64,000 bases of DNA, taken from Clostridiales bacterium (GTDB lineage Bacteria; Bacillota; Clostridia; Oscillospirales; Oscillospiraceae). The notes beneath the pieces were generated by a model that saw only the letters and a program-made list of their open reading frames with translations, did no database searches and was not told where the DNA came from. The stretch spans positions 248,001-312,000 of the forward strand of contig JAJUJI010000001.1 of the NCBI GenBank assembly GCA_029265405.1, written 5' to 3'. Below are positions 52,889 through 61,436 of the stretch, one piece after another. The translations under genes were made by a program, and so were the position numbers. The stretch's first letter is position 1. Each line of letters opens with the position of its first letter.

Positions 52889-53638
52889 ATGAAGGAGTAT
52901 CTGGTTCAGGGAGCCTCGCTGCCCGAAGCCTACCATAAGGCCCTTGTCGTTCTGGAAAGGTACGGGGAATATGCGCCCTGCGCCGATTACGGCACCTCGC
53001 AGAAGGAGCTGTCAATGACCATGTATGTGTCCGAGCCCCTGCGCGAGCCGATGATAAGCAAGCTTTTTATCGGCGGGGCCAGAGAGCTGGAGCAGTACAG
53101 GCAGGAAATATTGGACGGGATACTTGATTTTGAGATAGAACGGGGCAACTGGGCCTATACCTACCATTCGCGCATGGCCGAGCAGCTTCCCTTTATAGAA
53201 AGGGAGCTGAGACGCAACCCTTCCTCGAGAAGAGCGGTAATAGACGTGAGGGATTGGAGGCACGACACAGCCGAGGGAAACGAAAATCCGGCCTGCCTTC
53301 AGCACTTGCAGTATTTCATCAGAAACGGAAGGCTGGACTGCAAGGTCCTGTTCCGCTCCAACGACGCCTGCAAGGCGTCTTTTATGAACGCGTTCGCGCT
53401 CATCATGCTGCAAAAGCGGCTGGCAGACAGACTGGGCGTTGAAATGGGCGGCTACTGCCACAGGGCAAACAGCTTCCACTGCTATGAAAGGGATTTCCCG
53501 CTGCTCGGAGGCTACGTAAGGCGCATCGAATCGGGGGCGGACTCGACCTACGATTACGAGGGCGACTGGAAAGAAATTATGGAGGAAGCTCAGGCTGAAA
53601 TAGCTCAGGCTGTTGAAAAGCTTAAAAACAACGGATAA
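52889..53638 (+). CDS. Thymidylate synthase-superfamily protein (divergent)
   Basis: A 249-aa protein with the thymidylate synthase/dCMP-hydroxymethylase fold signature. It shows SSRRAVIDVRD (phosphate-binding arginines), a nucleophile in NPACLQHLQYF, VLFRSNDACKASFMNAFAL (the RSxD motif), and a HRANSFHCYERD segment resembling the HxY nucleotide-binding motif. Classical ThyA is longer and has PPCH at the nucleophile, whereas here Cys is followed by Leu-Gln. Function may be dTMP synthesis or a related pyrimidine C5 modification. The start at 52889 has GGGGGA 5 nt upstream. It overlaps the next gene by one base. Confidence 0.72.
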   Translation: MKEYLVQGASLPEAYHKALVVLERYGEYAPCADYGTSQKELSMTMYVSEPLREPMISKLFIGGARELEQYRQEILDGILDFEIERGNWAYTYHSRMAEQLPFIERELRRNPSSRRAVIDVRDWRHDTAEGNENPACLQHLQYFIRNGRLDCKVLFRSNDACKASFMNAFALIMLQKRLADRLGVEMGGYCHRANSFHCYERDFPLLGGYVRRIESGADSTYDYEGDWKEIMEEAQAEIAQAVEKLKNNG

Positions 53639-54567
53639 TGTCTCGGCATGAATTGAAAAACAGACTGCAGGGCACGGCGCTTCTGCTTCTCGCTGCCCTG
53701 ATATGGGGCTTTGCCTTTGTCGCCCAGAGCATAGGCATGGATTATATAGGCCCCTTCACCTTCAGCGCTTCGCGCTCGCTTATAGGCGCGCTGGCGCTTT
53801 TGCCCTTCGCCCTCCTGGCAAACAAAAATATCGGGCGGGAGAATATAGACGGCAAAAAAACTATCGCGGGAGGGCTTGTCTGCGGAGCGATCATATTTGC
53901 GGCGACGAACCTCCAGCAGGCGGGGCTAATCGACACCTCGGCCGGCAAGGCGGGCTTCATAACCTCGTTTTACATCGTGCTGGTGCCCGTGGCCGGCATA
54001 TTCATGAAAAAGCGCGCGGGCCTTGCCACCTGGGCGGCGGTTGGCATAGCCGTAGCGGGGCTGTACCTGCTTTGCATAAAGCCGGGAGAGGGCTTCAGAC
54101 TAGCCAGAGGCGACCTGCTCGTCTTTCTGTGCGCGCTGGTCTTTACCGCCCACATTGTCGCCGTGGACATATATGCCCCACAGGTAAACGGGATAATGCT
54201 CTCCTGCCTTCAGTTTGCCGTAAGCGGCGTTCTTTCTCTGGCTGCGGCCCTGGTATTCGAGCGGCCCGATCTGCCCTCTATTTGCAGGGCTTGGCTGCCG
54301 GTTCTGTATACGGGCGTGCTTTCCAGCGGCGCGGCGTATACGTTTCAGATTCTGGGGCAGAGAAGGCTGCCGCCCGCTGCGGCCTCTCTCATGATGAGCC
54401 TGGAATCCGTATTTTCCGTTTTGGCCGGCTGGCTGATACTGAGGCAGAGCCTTTCGGCAAGGGAGCTTGCCGGCTGCGGGCTGATGTTCGCGGCTATCGT
54501 TTTGGTGCAGTGCCTCCCCGCCGTGTGCGCCGGAAGGGGCGTTAAGGCGAAAGAAAAGGACAAATAA
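53638..54567 (+). CDS. EamA/DMT-superfamily transporter
   Basis: A 309-aa membrane protein with ten predicted helices in two EamA repeats (ALIWGFAFVAQSIGMDYIGP in the first; YTGVLSSGAAYTFQILGQRR in the second). These carriers export or import metabolites such as amino acids or nucleosides; the substrate is unknown. The A of its ATG is the last base of the preceding TAA, a TAATG overlap that implies translational coupling with the thymidylate-synthase-like gene. A terminator follows the stop. Confidence 0.87.
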   Translation: MSRHELKNRLQGTALLLLAALIWGFAFVAQSIGMDYIGPFTFSASRSLIGALALLPFALLANKNIGRENIDGKKTIAGGLVCGAIIFAATNLQQAGLIDTSAGKAGFITSFYIVLVPVAGIFMKKRAGLATWAAVGIAVAGLYLLCIKPGEGFRLARGDLLVFLCALVFTAHIVAVDIYAPQVNGIMLSCLQFAVSGVLSLAAALVFERPDLPSICRAWLPVLYTGVLSSGAAYTFQILGQRRLPPAAASLMMSLESVFSVLAGWLILRQSLSARELAGCGLMFAAIVLVQCLPAVCAGRGVKAKEKDK

Positions 54568-54589
54568 AGCCAAACAAGCGGAACCGTAG

Positions 54590-54620
54590 AGGGGGCGGCG
54601 CATGCCGCCCCCCTTCTTTT
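54590..54620 (+). terminator. Terminator of the DMT transporter
   Basis: AGGGGGCGGC and GCCGCCCCCCT form a stem with a 4-nt loop followed by TCTTTTA. Confidence 0.8.
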
Positions 54621-54662
54621 AGCGCGGCGTTGGCCGGCGCGCTCGCAAGGACGCGCGCCGCC

Positions 54663-54691
54663 TTGTGCATAAAAGCAAAATGTGCTATTAT
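54663..54691 (+). promoter_or_regulatory. Promoter of the HAD phosphatase gene
   Basis: TTGTGC at 54663-54668, a 17-bp spacer, and TATTAT at 54686-54691. Confidence 0.5.
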
Positions 54692-54729
54692 CCTGCTTGA
54701 CACTGTTCGGATGCGAGAGATGAAAAACC

Positions 54730-55533
54730 ATGAAATACAGGCTGATAGCCGTCGATATGGACGGCACGCTGCTCAACGGCAATAAGGAGGTCACTCCCAG
54801 GACGCGGAGCGCCATGCTGGCCGCCGCCGAAAGAGGCGCAGCGGTGACGCTGTGCTCGGGAAGGCCCATGCAGGGGCTGGAGAGCTACCTTTACCTTGTA
54901 AGCGGAGACGTTCCGGTCGTCACCTACAACGGAGGGGTAGTGCTTACGGCCCGCGGCAGAAAGGTTCTTTTCAGCAGGACGCTGGAGCCCGCCGCTGCTG
55001 TTGAAATAGCGAGGCGGGGCTTAAGCAGGGGCGCCGCGGTAATAGTATGGGCGGGTGAAAGGCTCTACGTCAGCGAGCTCAGCGGACGGACCGAGGCTTA
55101 CGGCAGGCTGTCCGGCAGCGAGGGGCTGCTCTTCGGCGAGGCGTCGCTTGAGGGCATAGCCGAAAAGGGCATAGTTAAAATAATATGGATGGACAGCCCG
55201 GAAAGAACGGAGGAGCATCTGGCCTGCGCCGAGTCCGAGCCGGTGCGGGGCTCACGGGCGGTGGTTTCCGCTCCGCCGCTGCTGGAGTTTATGGACGCCT
55301 CTGTTTCAAAAGCGGAGGGGCTCCGGATAGCCGCCGGGTATTGCGGCGTGAGCCGTGAGGAGATAATGGCTGTGGGGGACAATTACAACGACCTGGATAT
55401 GCTTCTCTACGCGGGGCTGGGGGTAGCCATGGGCAACGCGCCGGAGGCCGTCAGGCGCTCGGCCGCTTTTGTCACCCTGTCAAACGAGGAGGACGGGGTG
55501 GCCGAGGCAATAGAGAGATTTATACTGGCATGA
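54730..55533 (+). CDS. Cof-type HAD-IIB phosphatase
   Basis: A 267-aa haloacid-dehalogenase-family phosphatase that would act on sugar phosphates, nucleotides or flavins. Motif I is AVDMDGTLLNGNKEV (catalytic Asp pair near residues 9 and 11), motif II is TLCSGRPMQGL, motif III lysine is in the SKAEGLRIAA segment, and motif IV is VGDNYNDLDMLLYAG. A type IIB cap lies between. The substrate cannot be assigned. It follows a terminator and has its own promoter. Confidence 0.9.
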   Translation: MKYRLIAVDMDGTLLNGNKEVTPRTRSAMLAAAERGAAVTLCSGRPMQGLESYLYLVSGDVPVVTYNGGVVLTARGRKVLFSRTLEPAAAVEIARRGLSRGAAVIVWAGERLYVSELSGRTEAYGRLSGSEGLLFGEASLEGIAEKGIVKIIWMDSPERTEEHLACAESEPVRGSRAVVSAPPLLEFMDASVSKAEGLRIAAGYCGVSREEIMAVGDNYNDLDMLLYAGLGVAMGNAPEAVRRSAAFVTLSNEEDGVAEAIERFILA

Positions 55534-55639
55534 GGATGGGATTTTATAGGGAGCCGGAAGCTCCGGCGGCCGGAGGCGCCGGAAAGCTCCCGAGGCTGCG
55601 ACGGAGGGCCGCCGGACCGATGGACAAAGCGGAGGTTTT

Positions 55640-56220
55640 TTGCTCGGCCGCTTTGGAGAGACAAAAAAAGCCGTATATATAGCCGCCCTGCTGACGGCCG
55701 CCGCCGTGTGCGGAACGGCTTTCATGGATTCGGGCTTGGGGAGGCCGCTGAGCTTCGCGCTGGGCGCGGCGGCCGGCGCTTTGGCGACGGGCGTGGCTTT
55801 GCAGATGATTGCGGCGCGAAATTTCGCGCCGCCGCCGAGCTTGATATCGAGTTTGAGCCAATCGACCGCGCAAAAAAAGAACTGAGACTGGATATGGCAA
55901 ATACGGCTGCCGAAGCGGCCGGTAGCGGGCAATTTGAACCCTTGGAAGCGGATATAACCCTCGCCGACGCCGACGGGCACGAGGCAACTTTGCCTCTTGA
56001 GGAATACGCCGCCGTCTGTCCGCCGCTGCCGGTATATCAGGGCAAGCTCCAGCGTACGCTGGGCAAGCCGCAGTACAAGGCCCTTTTCAGAACTGTTTCC
56101 ATCCCCATTTCGGATTTTTCCGAAGCGGCTGAGGCCTTGGACGCCGGCAAGATAACCGGCATTGAAATTGAGTTTAAGGACGGCGGCTCTGCCAGCCTTG
56201 ACAATATAGGCTTCGGATAA
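55640..56220 (+). pseudogene. Frameshifted gene: two-helix membrane segment plus hydrolase-tail-like beta domain
   Basis: Two reading frames together look like one gene. Frame one (55640-55885, TTG start after GGAGG) encodes two hydrophobic helices (AVYIAALLTAAAVCGTAFM; LSFALGAAAGALATGVALQM). The second frame becomes protein-like from about 55825 (ELDIEFEPIDRAKKELRLDM) and ends in a domain resembling the C-terminal beta domain of clostridial secreted alpha/beta hydrolases (ITLADADGHEATLPLEEYA, FRTVSIPISDF, ASLDNIGFG). The change of frame is -1 and coincides with AAATTTC inside a perfect 22-bp palindrome. It could be a pseudogene, a sequencing or assembly error, or programmed frameshifting. 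Confidence 0.55.
55811..55832. repeat. Perfect 22-bp palindrome at the frameshift
   Basis: The sequence from 55811 to 55832 equals its own reverse complement, with GCGGCGCGAAA as the left half. It contains the heptamer AAATTTC (55819-55825) in the slippage-competent phase A-AAT-TTC of the first frame. Confidence 0.85.
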
Positions 56221-56268
56221 GAAGCGGGCCGCGGCAAAGTTTAAAATTAGTTTAGAAAATGTTTACAA

Positions 56269-56299
56269 AGAGCCGCCGCAGGCATATTGCGGCGGCTCT
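56269..56299 (+). terminator. Hairpin upstream of galM
   Basis: AGAGCCGCCGCA and TGCGGCGGCTCT form a perfect 12-bp stem with a 7-nt loop. There is no T-run, so it may be a terminator of the frameshifted gene or a leader structure of galM. Confidence 0.4.
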
Positions 56300-56368
56300 G
56301 CCCGCTGTGGTAATATTTGCGGGAACCAAAGGCCGGCTGAAATGGAAAATTTGAGAAATGGAGGGTAT

Positions 56369-57304
56369 ATGTACACGATAATAAACAAGCGCCGCATGTC
56401 GGTAACGCTTTGCAGATACGGCGGCATAATACAGTCTGTGCTTGCGCCGGACAGAAACGGCGCTTTGGGCGAGGTCGTGCTGGGCCTGGACAGGGAGGAG
56501 GACTATCATGGCGACTCGGCGTATCTCGGCGCCACCATAGGCAGATACGCCAACAGGATAGGCGGCGCGGCCTTTGAGCTGAACGGTAAAACATACCCGC
56601 TGACAAAAAACGAGGGCGGTAGCTGCCTTCACGGCGGAAACGGCCTGCATAAAAGGTATTGGGATATGCGGGAAACGGAAAACGGGGCCATACTGTCGAT
56701 AGAAAGCCCGGACGGGGACGAGGGCTTTCCGGGCAAGCTAAGGGTGTCTCTGGAAGTGACGCTTACCGATGAAAACGAGCTTGTGTTGGACTATGCCGCC
56801 GAAGCCGATGCCGATACTGTCCTTAGCCTGACGAACCACAGCTATTTCAATCTCGCCTGCCGGGGCGATGTTTTGGGACACGAGCTGCGGCTTGACGCGG
56901 ACGCTTACCTGCCGACGGATGAAAGGCTGATACCGACCGGCGAGATCAGGCCCGTCGAGGGCACAAAGTACGATTTCAGAAAAAGAAGGCCGATAGGCGA
57001 GGGCTTTTATGACACCTGCTTTGCGCTAAATCCCGGCGGCGGGGTCAAGGCGGAGGTTTATGAGCCAAGCTCGGGCCGCGGCCTGCGCGTATACACGGAT
57101 ATGCCCGCCGTGCAGCTCTACTGCTCCGCCTGGCTCGGCGGCGCAAGGGGCAGGGGCGGCCGAACCTATAAGCCTTACGAGGGGCTTTGCCTTGAAACCC
57201 AGCATTATCCCGACGCGCCCAACAAGCCAAGCTTCCCCTCGGCGGTCCTCAAGGCGGGAGAAGCTTACAGGCACAGGACCGTGTATCAATTTTTTGCGGA
57301 ATAG
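56369..57304 (+). CDS. galM: Aldose 1-epimerase (galactose mutarotase)
   Basis: A 311-aa mutarotase that interconverts alpha and beta anomers of sugars such as galactose. Family residues include TIGRYANRIGGAAF, LHGGNGLHKRYW (substrate His), NHSYFNLAC (catalytic His) and the catalytic Glu in LCLETQHYPDAPNKP. Length is typical. The start at 56369 follows GGAGG by about 5 nt; an in-frame ATG at 56342 has no SD. A lipoprotein gene starts 10 nt after its stop, so the two may share a transcript. Confidence 0.92.
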   Translation: MYTIINKRRMSVTLCRYGGIIQSVLAPDRNGALGEVVLGLDREEDYHGDSAYLGATIGRYANRIGGAAFELNGKTYPLTKNEGGSCLHGGNGLHKRYWDMRETENGAILSIESPDGDEGFPGKLRVSLEVTLTDENELVLDYAAEADADTVLSLTNHSYFNLACRGDVLGHELRLDADAYLPTDERLIPTGEIRPVEGTKYDFRKRRPIGEGFYDTCFALNPGGGVKAEVYEPSSGRGLRVYTDMPAVQLYCSAWLGGARGRGGRTYKPYEGLCLETQHYPDAPNKPSFPSAVLKAGEAYRHRTVYQFFAE

Positions 57305-57314
57305 AGGAATGATA

Positions 57315-57950
57315 ATGAAAAAAACAATGAGCCTTTTATTGGGAGGCCTTGTTCTTGTACTGTCTTTTTCCGGCTGCGCAGGCGGCGCGGCGGAAAATGA
57401 GGACAAAAACGAAAAAGGCGCGCACATCTCCGAAACGGTGTACGGACAGGTGCAGAGCGTGGAGGGCTCGTCGGCCGTGCTGCTGCTGGGGACGCTGAGC
57501 CAGGCGCAGCCGCCTTCGGACATGGCCGCCCCGGAAAACAGGAGCGGCGGCGCGGAAACCGCGGAGGAAGCCGAGCCGAGCGGATCCGACGGAGAAACCG
57601 GAGCTGCCGATTCCGAGGTTAGGCCGCCGGAGGTGCGGCAGGAAGGCGGAGCTCCGCAAAACGGCGCTCCGGACGGCGGACTTGGGCCCGAGGCCGGTTC
57701 CGGAGGCGAGGCTCCCGAAGGCTTCGCCGGCGGCGGAGAGATGCCGCAGCCCAGCGCGATATATTCCTTTGATGCCGGAGAGGAAACGCTCACGGTGGAC
57801 GTCGGCGGGCTTGATGTAAAGATTGGGGATATACTTGAGGTTGTTTTCGATGAAAACGGAAAAGCTGGCTCCGTATCCCTGCGCAGCGACGTTTTCGCGC
57901 CCGGCTCTATGGGAGCGCCGGGCAACGGAGCCGGGGAGCGGGCCGAGTAA
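57315..57950 (+). CDS. Lipoprotein of unknown function
   Basis: A 211-aa predicted lipoprotein. The signal MKKTMSLLLGGLVLVL ends in a lipobox, SFSGC, with Cys at about residue 22. A small N-terminal region (TVYGQVQSVEGSSAVLLLG) and a C-terminal beta region (ETLTVDVGGLDVKIGDILEV) flank about 80 residues of Glu/Gly/Pro/Ala-rich low-complexity linker. The two ordered parts may be one fold split by the linker. The start at 57315 follows GAGGA by 6 nt; ATG at 57309 directly abuts that SD. It lies 10 nt after galM. Confidence 0.7.
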   Translation: MKKTMSLLLGGLVLVLSFSGCAGGAAENEDKNEKGAHISETVYGQVQSVEGSSAVLLLGTLSQAQPPSDMAAPENRSGGAETAEEAEPSGSDGETGAADSEVRPPEVRQEGGAPQNGAPDGGLGPEAGSGGEAPEGFAGGGEMPQPSAIYSFDAGEETLTVDVGGLDVKIGDILEVVFDENGKAGSVSLRSDVFAPGSMGAPGNGAGERAE

Positions 57951-58164
57951 AAGGCCCGGACGGCTTTTATGTTCCGCCTTCCGCAGCTCCCTCCTGGGCA
58001 AAGGGCCCAGAAGAATGGGTGACATAATTGGATGGAATAATAAGACAGCACGTACAATGCCTGCATATTTTGGACGGCAAATGAATAAGTCCCCTATAAG
58101 CTGCGGCCTAAAATTGCAAAATCAGGACAACTGACGACAATAATTTAAAACGCTAATTGGATAA

Positions 58165-58198
58165 TTCGCCTCTTTCCTTTTGCCGGGAAAGAGGCGAA
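58165..58198 (+). terminator. Probable terminator of galM-lipoprotein
   Basis: TTCGCCTCTTTCC and GGAAAGAGGCGAA form a perfect 13-bp stem with an 8-nt loop. The T-run is not adjacent. Confidence 0.5.
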
Positions 58199-58280
58199 GC
58201 CGCTATATTCATTTTTCCCCTTTGGCTCATTTTTTTGAGCGATTTTACATAAATAAACTCCAAACATGGGCATGCCGCTA

Positions 58281-58309
58281 TTGACCCGCTCGACGCAAAA
58301 ATATATAAT
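58281..58309 (+). promoter_or_regulatory. Strong promoter of the opp operon
   Basis: TTGACC at 58281-58286, a 17-bp spacer, and a perfect TATAAT at 58304-58309. The predicted leader is about 100 nt. Confidence 0.75.
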
Positions 58310-58417
58310 ATCAATATCTGTGATTATTTTGACGGCAGCGGCCGTTTAACAAATTATAAAGCCCTGCGGCCTCCGCGTTTTTTCGGGCGGCGGCCTGGGG
58401 CGGAGGAGTGCTTGTAA

Positions 58418-59329
58418 ATAGTAAGATATGTAGTCAAAAGATTGCTGCTGGCTTTAGCGACGGTATTTATCATATGCGCCATCACTTTTTTTGCCATGCA
58501 TGCGATACCGGGGGGGCCCTTCAACAAGGAGAAGGCGCTCGACCCGGCCACAATAGCGGCCTTAAACGAGAGGTTCCATCTGGACAAGCCTCTGCTTACG
58601 CAATTTTTCCTGTATCTGAAGAACATTGCCGCCGGAGATTTTGGCGTTTCCCTTAAAACAGGGAGGGACATTGGCGCCATCATTAAAGAGTCCTTTGCCA
58701 TATCCGCGAAGCTTGGCGGCATAGCAGCGGCGGCGGCCATCGTTGCGGGGATAATATTGGGCTGCATTGCGGCCCTGACGCGAAACAGGCTGCCGGACAG
58801 GCTCATAGTATTTATTTCCACATTATTTACGGCGGTGCCCAGCTTCGTTTTGGCAACGCTGCTGCTCCTGGTATTCTCGATAACGCTTGCCTGGGTCCCC
58901 GTATGGAGCGCCGCCGAAAGGCATTATCTGCTGCCGGTCATAGCCCTTGCCATGTATCCGATGGCCTATATCACCAGGCTTACAAAAACCAGCATGCTTG
59001 ACGCGCTGGGTCAGGATTATGTACGCACCGCGCGGGCCAAGGGAGTAAGGCGCCTGCTCGTGATTTTCAAGCATACCCTGCGAAACGCCCTTATACCCGT
59101 GATTACATATGTGGGCCCCATGGTGGCCTATATTTTGACCGGCAGCCTCGTGGTGGAGAACGTGTTTACCATAGGCGGGCTGGGAAGCAAATTCATTACC
59201 AGCATATCGAACCGGGACTATCCCATGATCATGGCCACGACTATTTTTCTGGCCGTGCTGATGGTGCTGGCGAATCTCATCAGCGACCTGATATACAAAG
59301 CGGTCGATCCGCGGATAACCTTTGATTGA
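58418..59329 (+). CDS. oppB: Oligopeptide/dipeptide ABC transporter permease (OppB/DppB type), atypical start
   Basis: A permease of about 303 aa with six helices. It has the large extracytoplasmic loop (PGGPFNKEKALDPATIAAL) after TM1, and the coupling-helix region with RTARAKGVRRLLVIFKHTLRN. The expected family N-terminus (VRYVVKRLLLALATVF) is in frame only if reading begins at ATA 58418, which lies 11 nt after GGAGG. The frame is closed by TAA at 58415. The next ordinary start, TTG 58442, would remove the conserved basic N-terminus and has no SD. First gene of oppBCDF. Confidence 0.85.
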   Translation: MVRYVVKRLLLALATVFIICAITFFAMHAIPGGPFNKEKALDPATIAALNERFHLDKPLLTQFFLYLKNIAAGDFGVSLKTGRDIGAIIKESFAISAKLGGIAAAAAIVAGIILGCIAALTRNRLPDRLIVFISTLFTAVPSFVLATLLLLVFSITLAWVPVWSAAERHYLLPVIALAMYPMAYITRLTKTSMLDALGQDYVRTARAKGVRRLLVIFKHTLRNALIPVITYVGPMVAYILTGSLVVENVFTIGGLGSKFITSISNRDYPMIMATTIFLAVLMVLANLISDLIYKAVDPRITFD

Positions 59330-59343
59330 CGGAGCGGGGGAAA

Positions 59344-60417
59344 ATGAAGAACAACGAAAACGGGATGCCTATGAAGAACCCTCTCAGCCTCCAGATAGAT
59401 TTGGCGAAGTTTGCTCCGGCAACCGAAGAGGAAAAGCGCCAGCAGGACGTGATGAGCGAGTCATCCTCCTTTTTCAGGGACGGGATGAAAAAGCTGGTGA
59501 AAAATCCGCTTGCAGTTGCCAGCATGATAATGCTGGCGATAGTGCTGCTTGTGATAATATTCGCTCCAATGATAGTGCCCTACGGCTACGACCAGATCAT
59601 ATCCGTCGAAGGCAAGCGCGACAAGGGCGCCAAGAACCTGGAGCCGTTTGCCTGGTCGGAGATGGAGCAGGCATACATCGACAAGGGGGGGAAGCTTTTT
59701 CCCCACATCTTCGGAACCGACGCAATGAGCCGCGATTACTTCATACGCTGCGTGTACGGAGCCAGGGTTTCGCTTTTCATCGGCCTGTTCGCCAGCCTGA
59801 TAGTATTGGTTATCGGAGTCATATGGGGCAGCATATCGGGCTATGTCGGAGGAAAAACGGACCTGATCATGATGCGCATCGTAGACATAATATACGCCTT
59901 GCCCGACATGCTTATTATAATACTGCTTTCCGTAGTATTGGATTCCATCCTCAGCTCCAACAATACGGGCATTGTAGCAAGGCTTGGCTCGAACATGATA
60001 TCGATTTTTATAGTGTTTGGCCTGCTTTACTGGGTAGGGATGGCCAGGCTCATAAGAGGCCAGATACTCGCCATAAAGAGCAACGACTATATATTGGCCG
60101 CGCGCAGCATAGGCGCCAGGCCCGGCCGAATAATTAGAAAGCATATATTGCCCAACTGCATAAGCGTTATCATAATAGCGACGGCGCTGCAGGTGCCCTC
60201 GGCCATATTCACCGAGAGCTTCCTGAGCTTCGTAGGGCTCGGCGTTCAGGCGCCGATGCCGTCTCTTGGCAGCCTGGCAAACGCCGCCCGCGAAGGGCTG
60301 CAAAGCTACCCTTACAAGCTTGTGTTCCCTGCCGTAATCATCTGCCTGATAGTCCTGTCGCTTAATCTTCTGGGCGACGGGCTCCGGGACGCCTTTGATC
60401 CCAAGCTGAGGAAGTGA
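59344..60417 (+). CDS. oppC: Oligopeptide/dipeptide ABC transporter permease (OppC/DppC type)
   Basis: A 357-aa permease, longer than usual because of an N-terminal cytoplasmic tail of about 50 residues rich in charged amino acids (FAPATEEEKRQQDVM). The helices carry the OppC-typical FGTDAMSRDYFIRCVYGARVS segment and the coupling-helix region AARSIGARPGRIIRKHILPN. The start at 59344 has GGGGGA 5 nt upstream and follows oppB by 14 nt. It overlaps the SD region of oppD. Confidence 0.9.
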   Translation: MKNNENGMPMKNPLSLQIDLAKFAPATEEEKRQQDVMSESSSFFRDGMKKLVKNPLAVASMIMLAIVLLVIIFAPMIVPYGYDQIISVEGKRDKGAKNLEPFAWSEMEQAYIDKGGKLFPHIFGTDAMSRDYFIRCVYGARVSLFIGLFASLIVLVIGVIWGSISGYVGGKTDLIMMRIVDIIYALPDMLIIILLSVVLDSILSSNNTGIVARLGSNMISIFIVFGLLYWVGMARLIRGQILAIKSNDYILAARSIGARPGRIIRKHILPNCISVIIIATALQVPSAIFTESFLSFVGLGVQAPMPSLGSLANAAREGLQSYPYKLVFPAVIICLIVLSLNLLGDGLRDAFDPKLRK

Positions 60418-60422
60418 ACGAT

Positions 60423-61436
60423 ATGAACGAAACGATACTTCAGGTAAAAAACCTGCATACTTCCTTCTTTACAGATTCAGGACAGGTCATGGCGGTCAAC
60501 GGAATAAGCTTCAACCTTGAAAAGGGCAAGACTCTGGGCATAGTCGGCGAATCCGGCTCCGGAAAGAGCGTGACGGCATATTCGATAATGCGGATACTGG
60601 CGGATACCGGGAGGATAACCGGGGGCGAGATACTTTTCAGGGGCGAGGACATAACAAAATACACCGAAAGGCAAATGCAGAAATTTCGGGGCAAGCGCTG
60701 CTCCATAGTGTTCCAGGACCCGATGACCAGCCTCAATCCGGTATTCACTGTAGGGAACCAGCTTATGGAAGCGATTATGCTCCATACGGATAAAAGGCGC
60801 GGGGAGGCCCGGGAGAGGGCGGTAGAAATGCTGGAGCTGGTGGGCGTAAACGAGCCTCGCAAGCGCCTCAAGCAATATCCGCACGAGCTGAGCGGAGGAA
60901 TGCGGCAAAGGGTGATGATAGCCATGGCCCTTGCCTGCGAGCCGGACATACTAATAGCCGACGAGCCGACCACCGCCCTTGACGTCACCATACAGGCCCA
61001 GATACTCGAGCTTATCCAGTCACTTCAAAAAAAGCTGGGAATGGCGATGATCCTCGTAACCCACGACATGGGAGTGATAGCCGAGCTTTGCGACGAGCTG
61101 ATAGTCATGTACGGCGGGCGAGTATGCGAAAGGGGCACGGTTGACGAGATATTTTACAACCCCCGCCATGAGTACACCAAGGGGCTGCTCAGAAGCATAC
61201 CGAATATAAACAATATGAAGGAGAGGCTCGTCCCCATATCGGGAACGCCGATAAACCTTCTGAACCTGCCTAAGGGCTGCGCCTTCTGCGCCAGATGCGA
61301 TAACGCCATGAAAATATGCCTTGAGCGGCTGCCGGATGAGATAAGCATAAATGAAAACCACAAGGCCTCATGCTGGCTCAATATCAAGGATATGCTTGCC
61401 GCCGGAAAGGAGGTCGAGGAGCGTGCCGAACGGTAA
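60423..61436 (+). CDS. oppD: Oligopeptide ABC transporter ATPase (OppD type)
   Basis: A 337-aa ATPase that powers peptide uptake. Walker A is [10 protein letters not shown] near residue 43, the signature is [15 protein letters not shown], Walker B is [12 protein letters not shown], and the D/H-loop is VTHDMGV. The C-terminal oligopeptide-transporter domain has Cys-rich spacing ([17 protein letters not shown]) that can hold an iron-sulfur cluster in relatives. The start at 60423 (GAGGAAG upstream) is preferred over a GTG at 60414 that abuts the SD. Confidence 0.93.
   Translation: MNETILQVKNLHTSFFTDSGQVMAVNGISFNLEKGKTLGIVGESGSGKSVTAYSIMRILADTGRITGGEILFRGEDITKYTERQMQKFRGKRCSIVFQDPMTSLNPVFTVGNQLMEAIMLHTDKRRGEARERAVEMLELVGVNEPRKRLKQYPHELSGGMRQRVMIAMALACEPDILIADEPTTALDVTIQAQILELIQSLQKKLGMAMILVTHDMGVIAELCDELIVMYGGRVCERGTVDEIFYNPRHEYTKGLLRSIPNINNMKERLVPISGTPINLLNLPKGCAFCARCDNAMKICLERLPDEISINENHKASCWLNIKDMLAAGKEVEERAER

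Larger units (their letters stand above)
57951..58417. other. Intergenic region upstream of the opp operon
   Basis: About 470 bases with no supported gene; long minus-strand frames here are shadows of the GC-rich lipoprotein. It holds a 13-bp hairpin (58165-58198), likely ending the galM-lipoprotein transcript, and the opp promoter (58281-58309). Confidence 0.6.

Noticed and set aside
57026-58066. Long minus-strand frame over galM and the lipoprotein
   Set aside because: It is Pro/Ser/Ala-rich, matches no family, and arises from the GC-rich codon bias of the real plus-strand genes.
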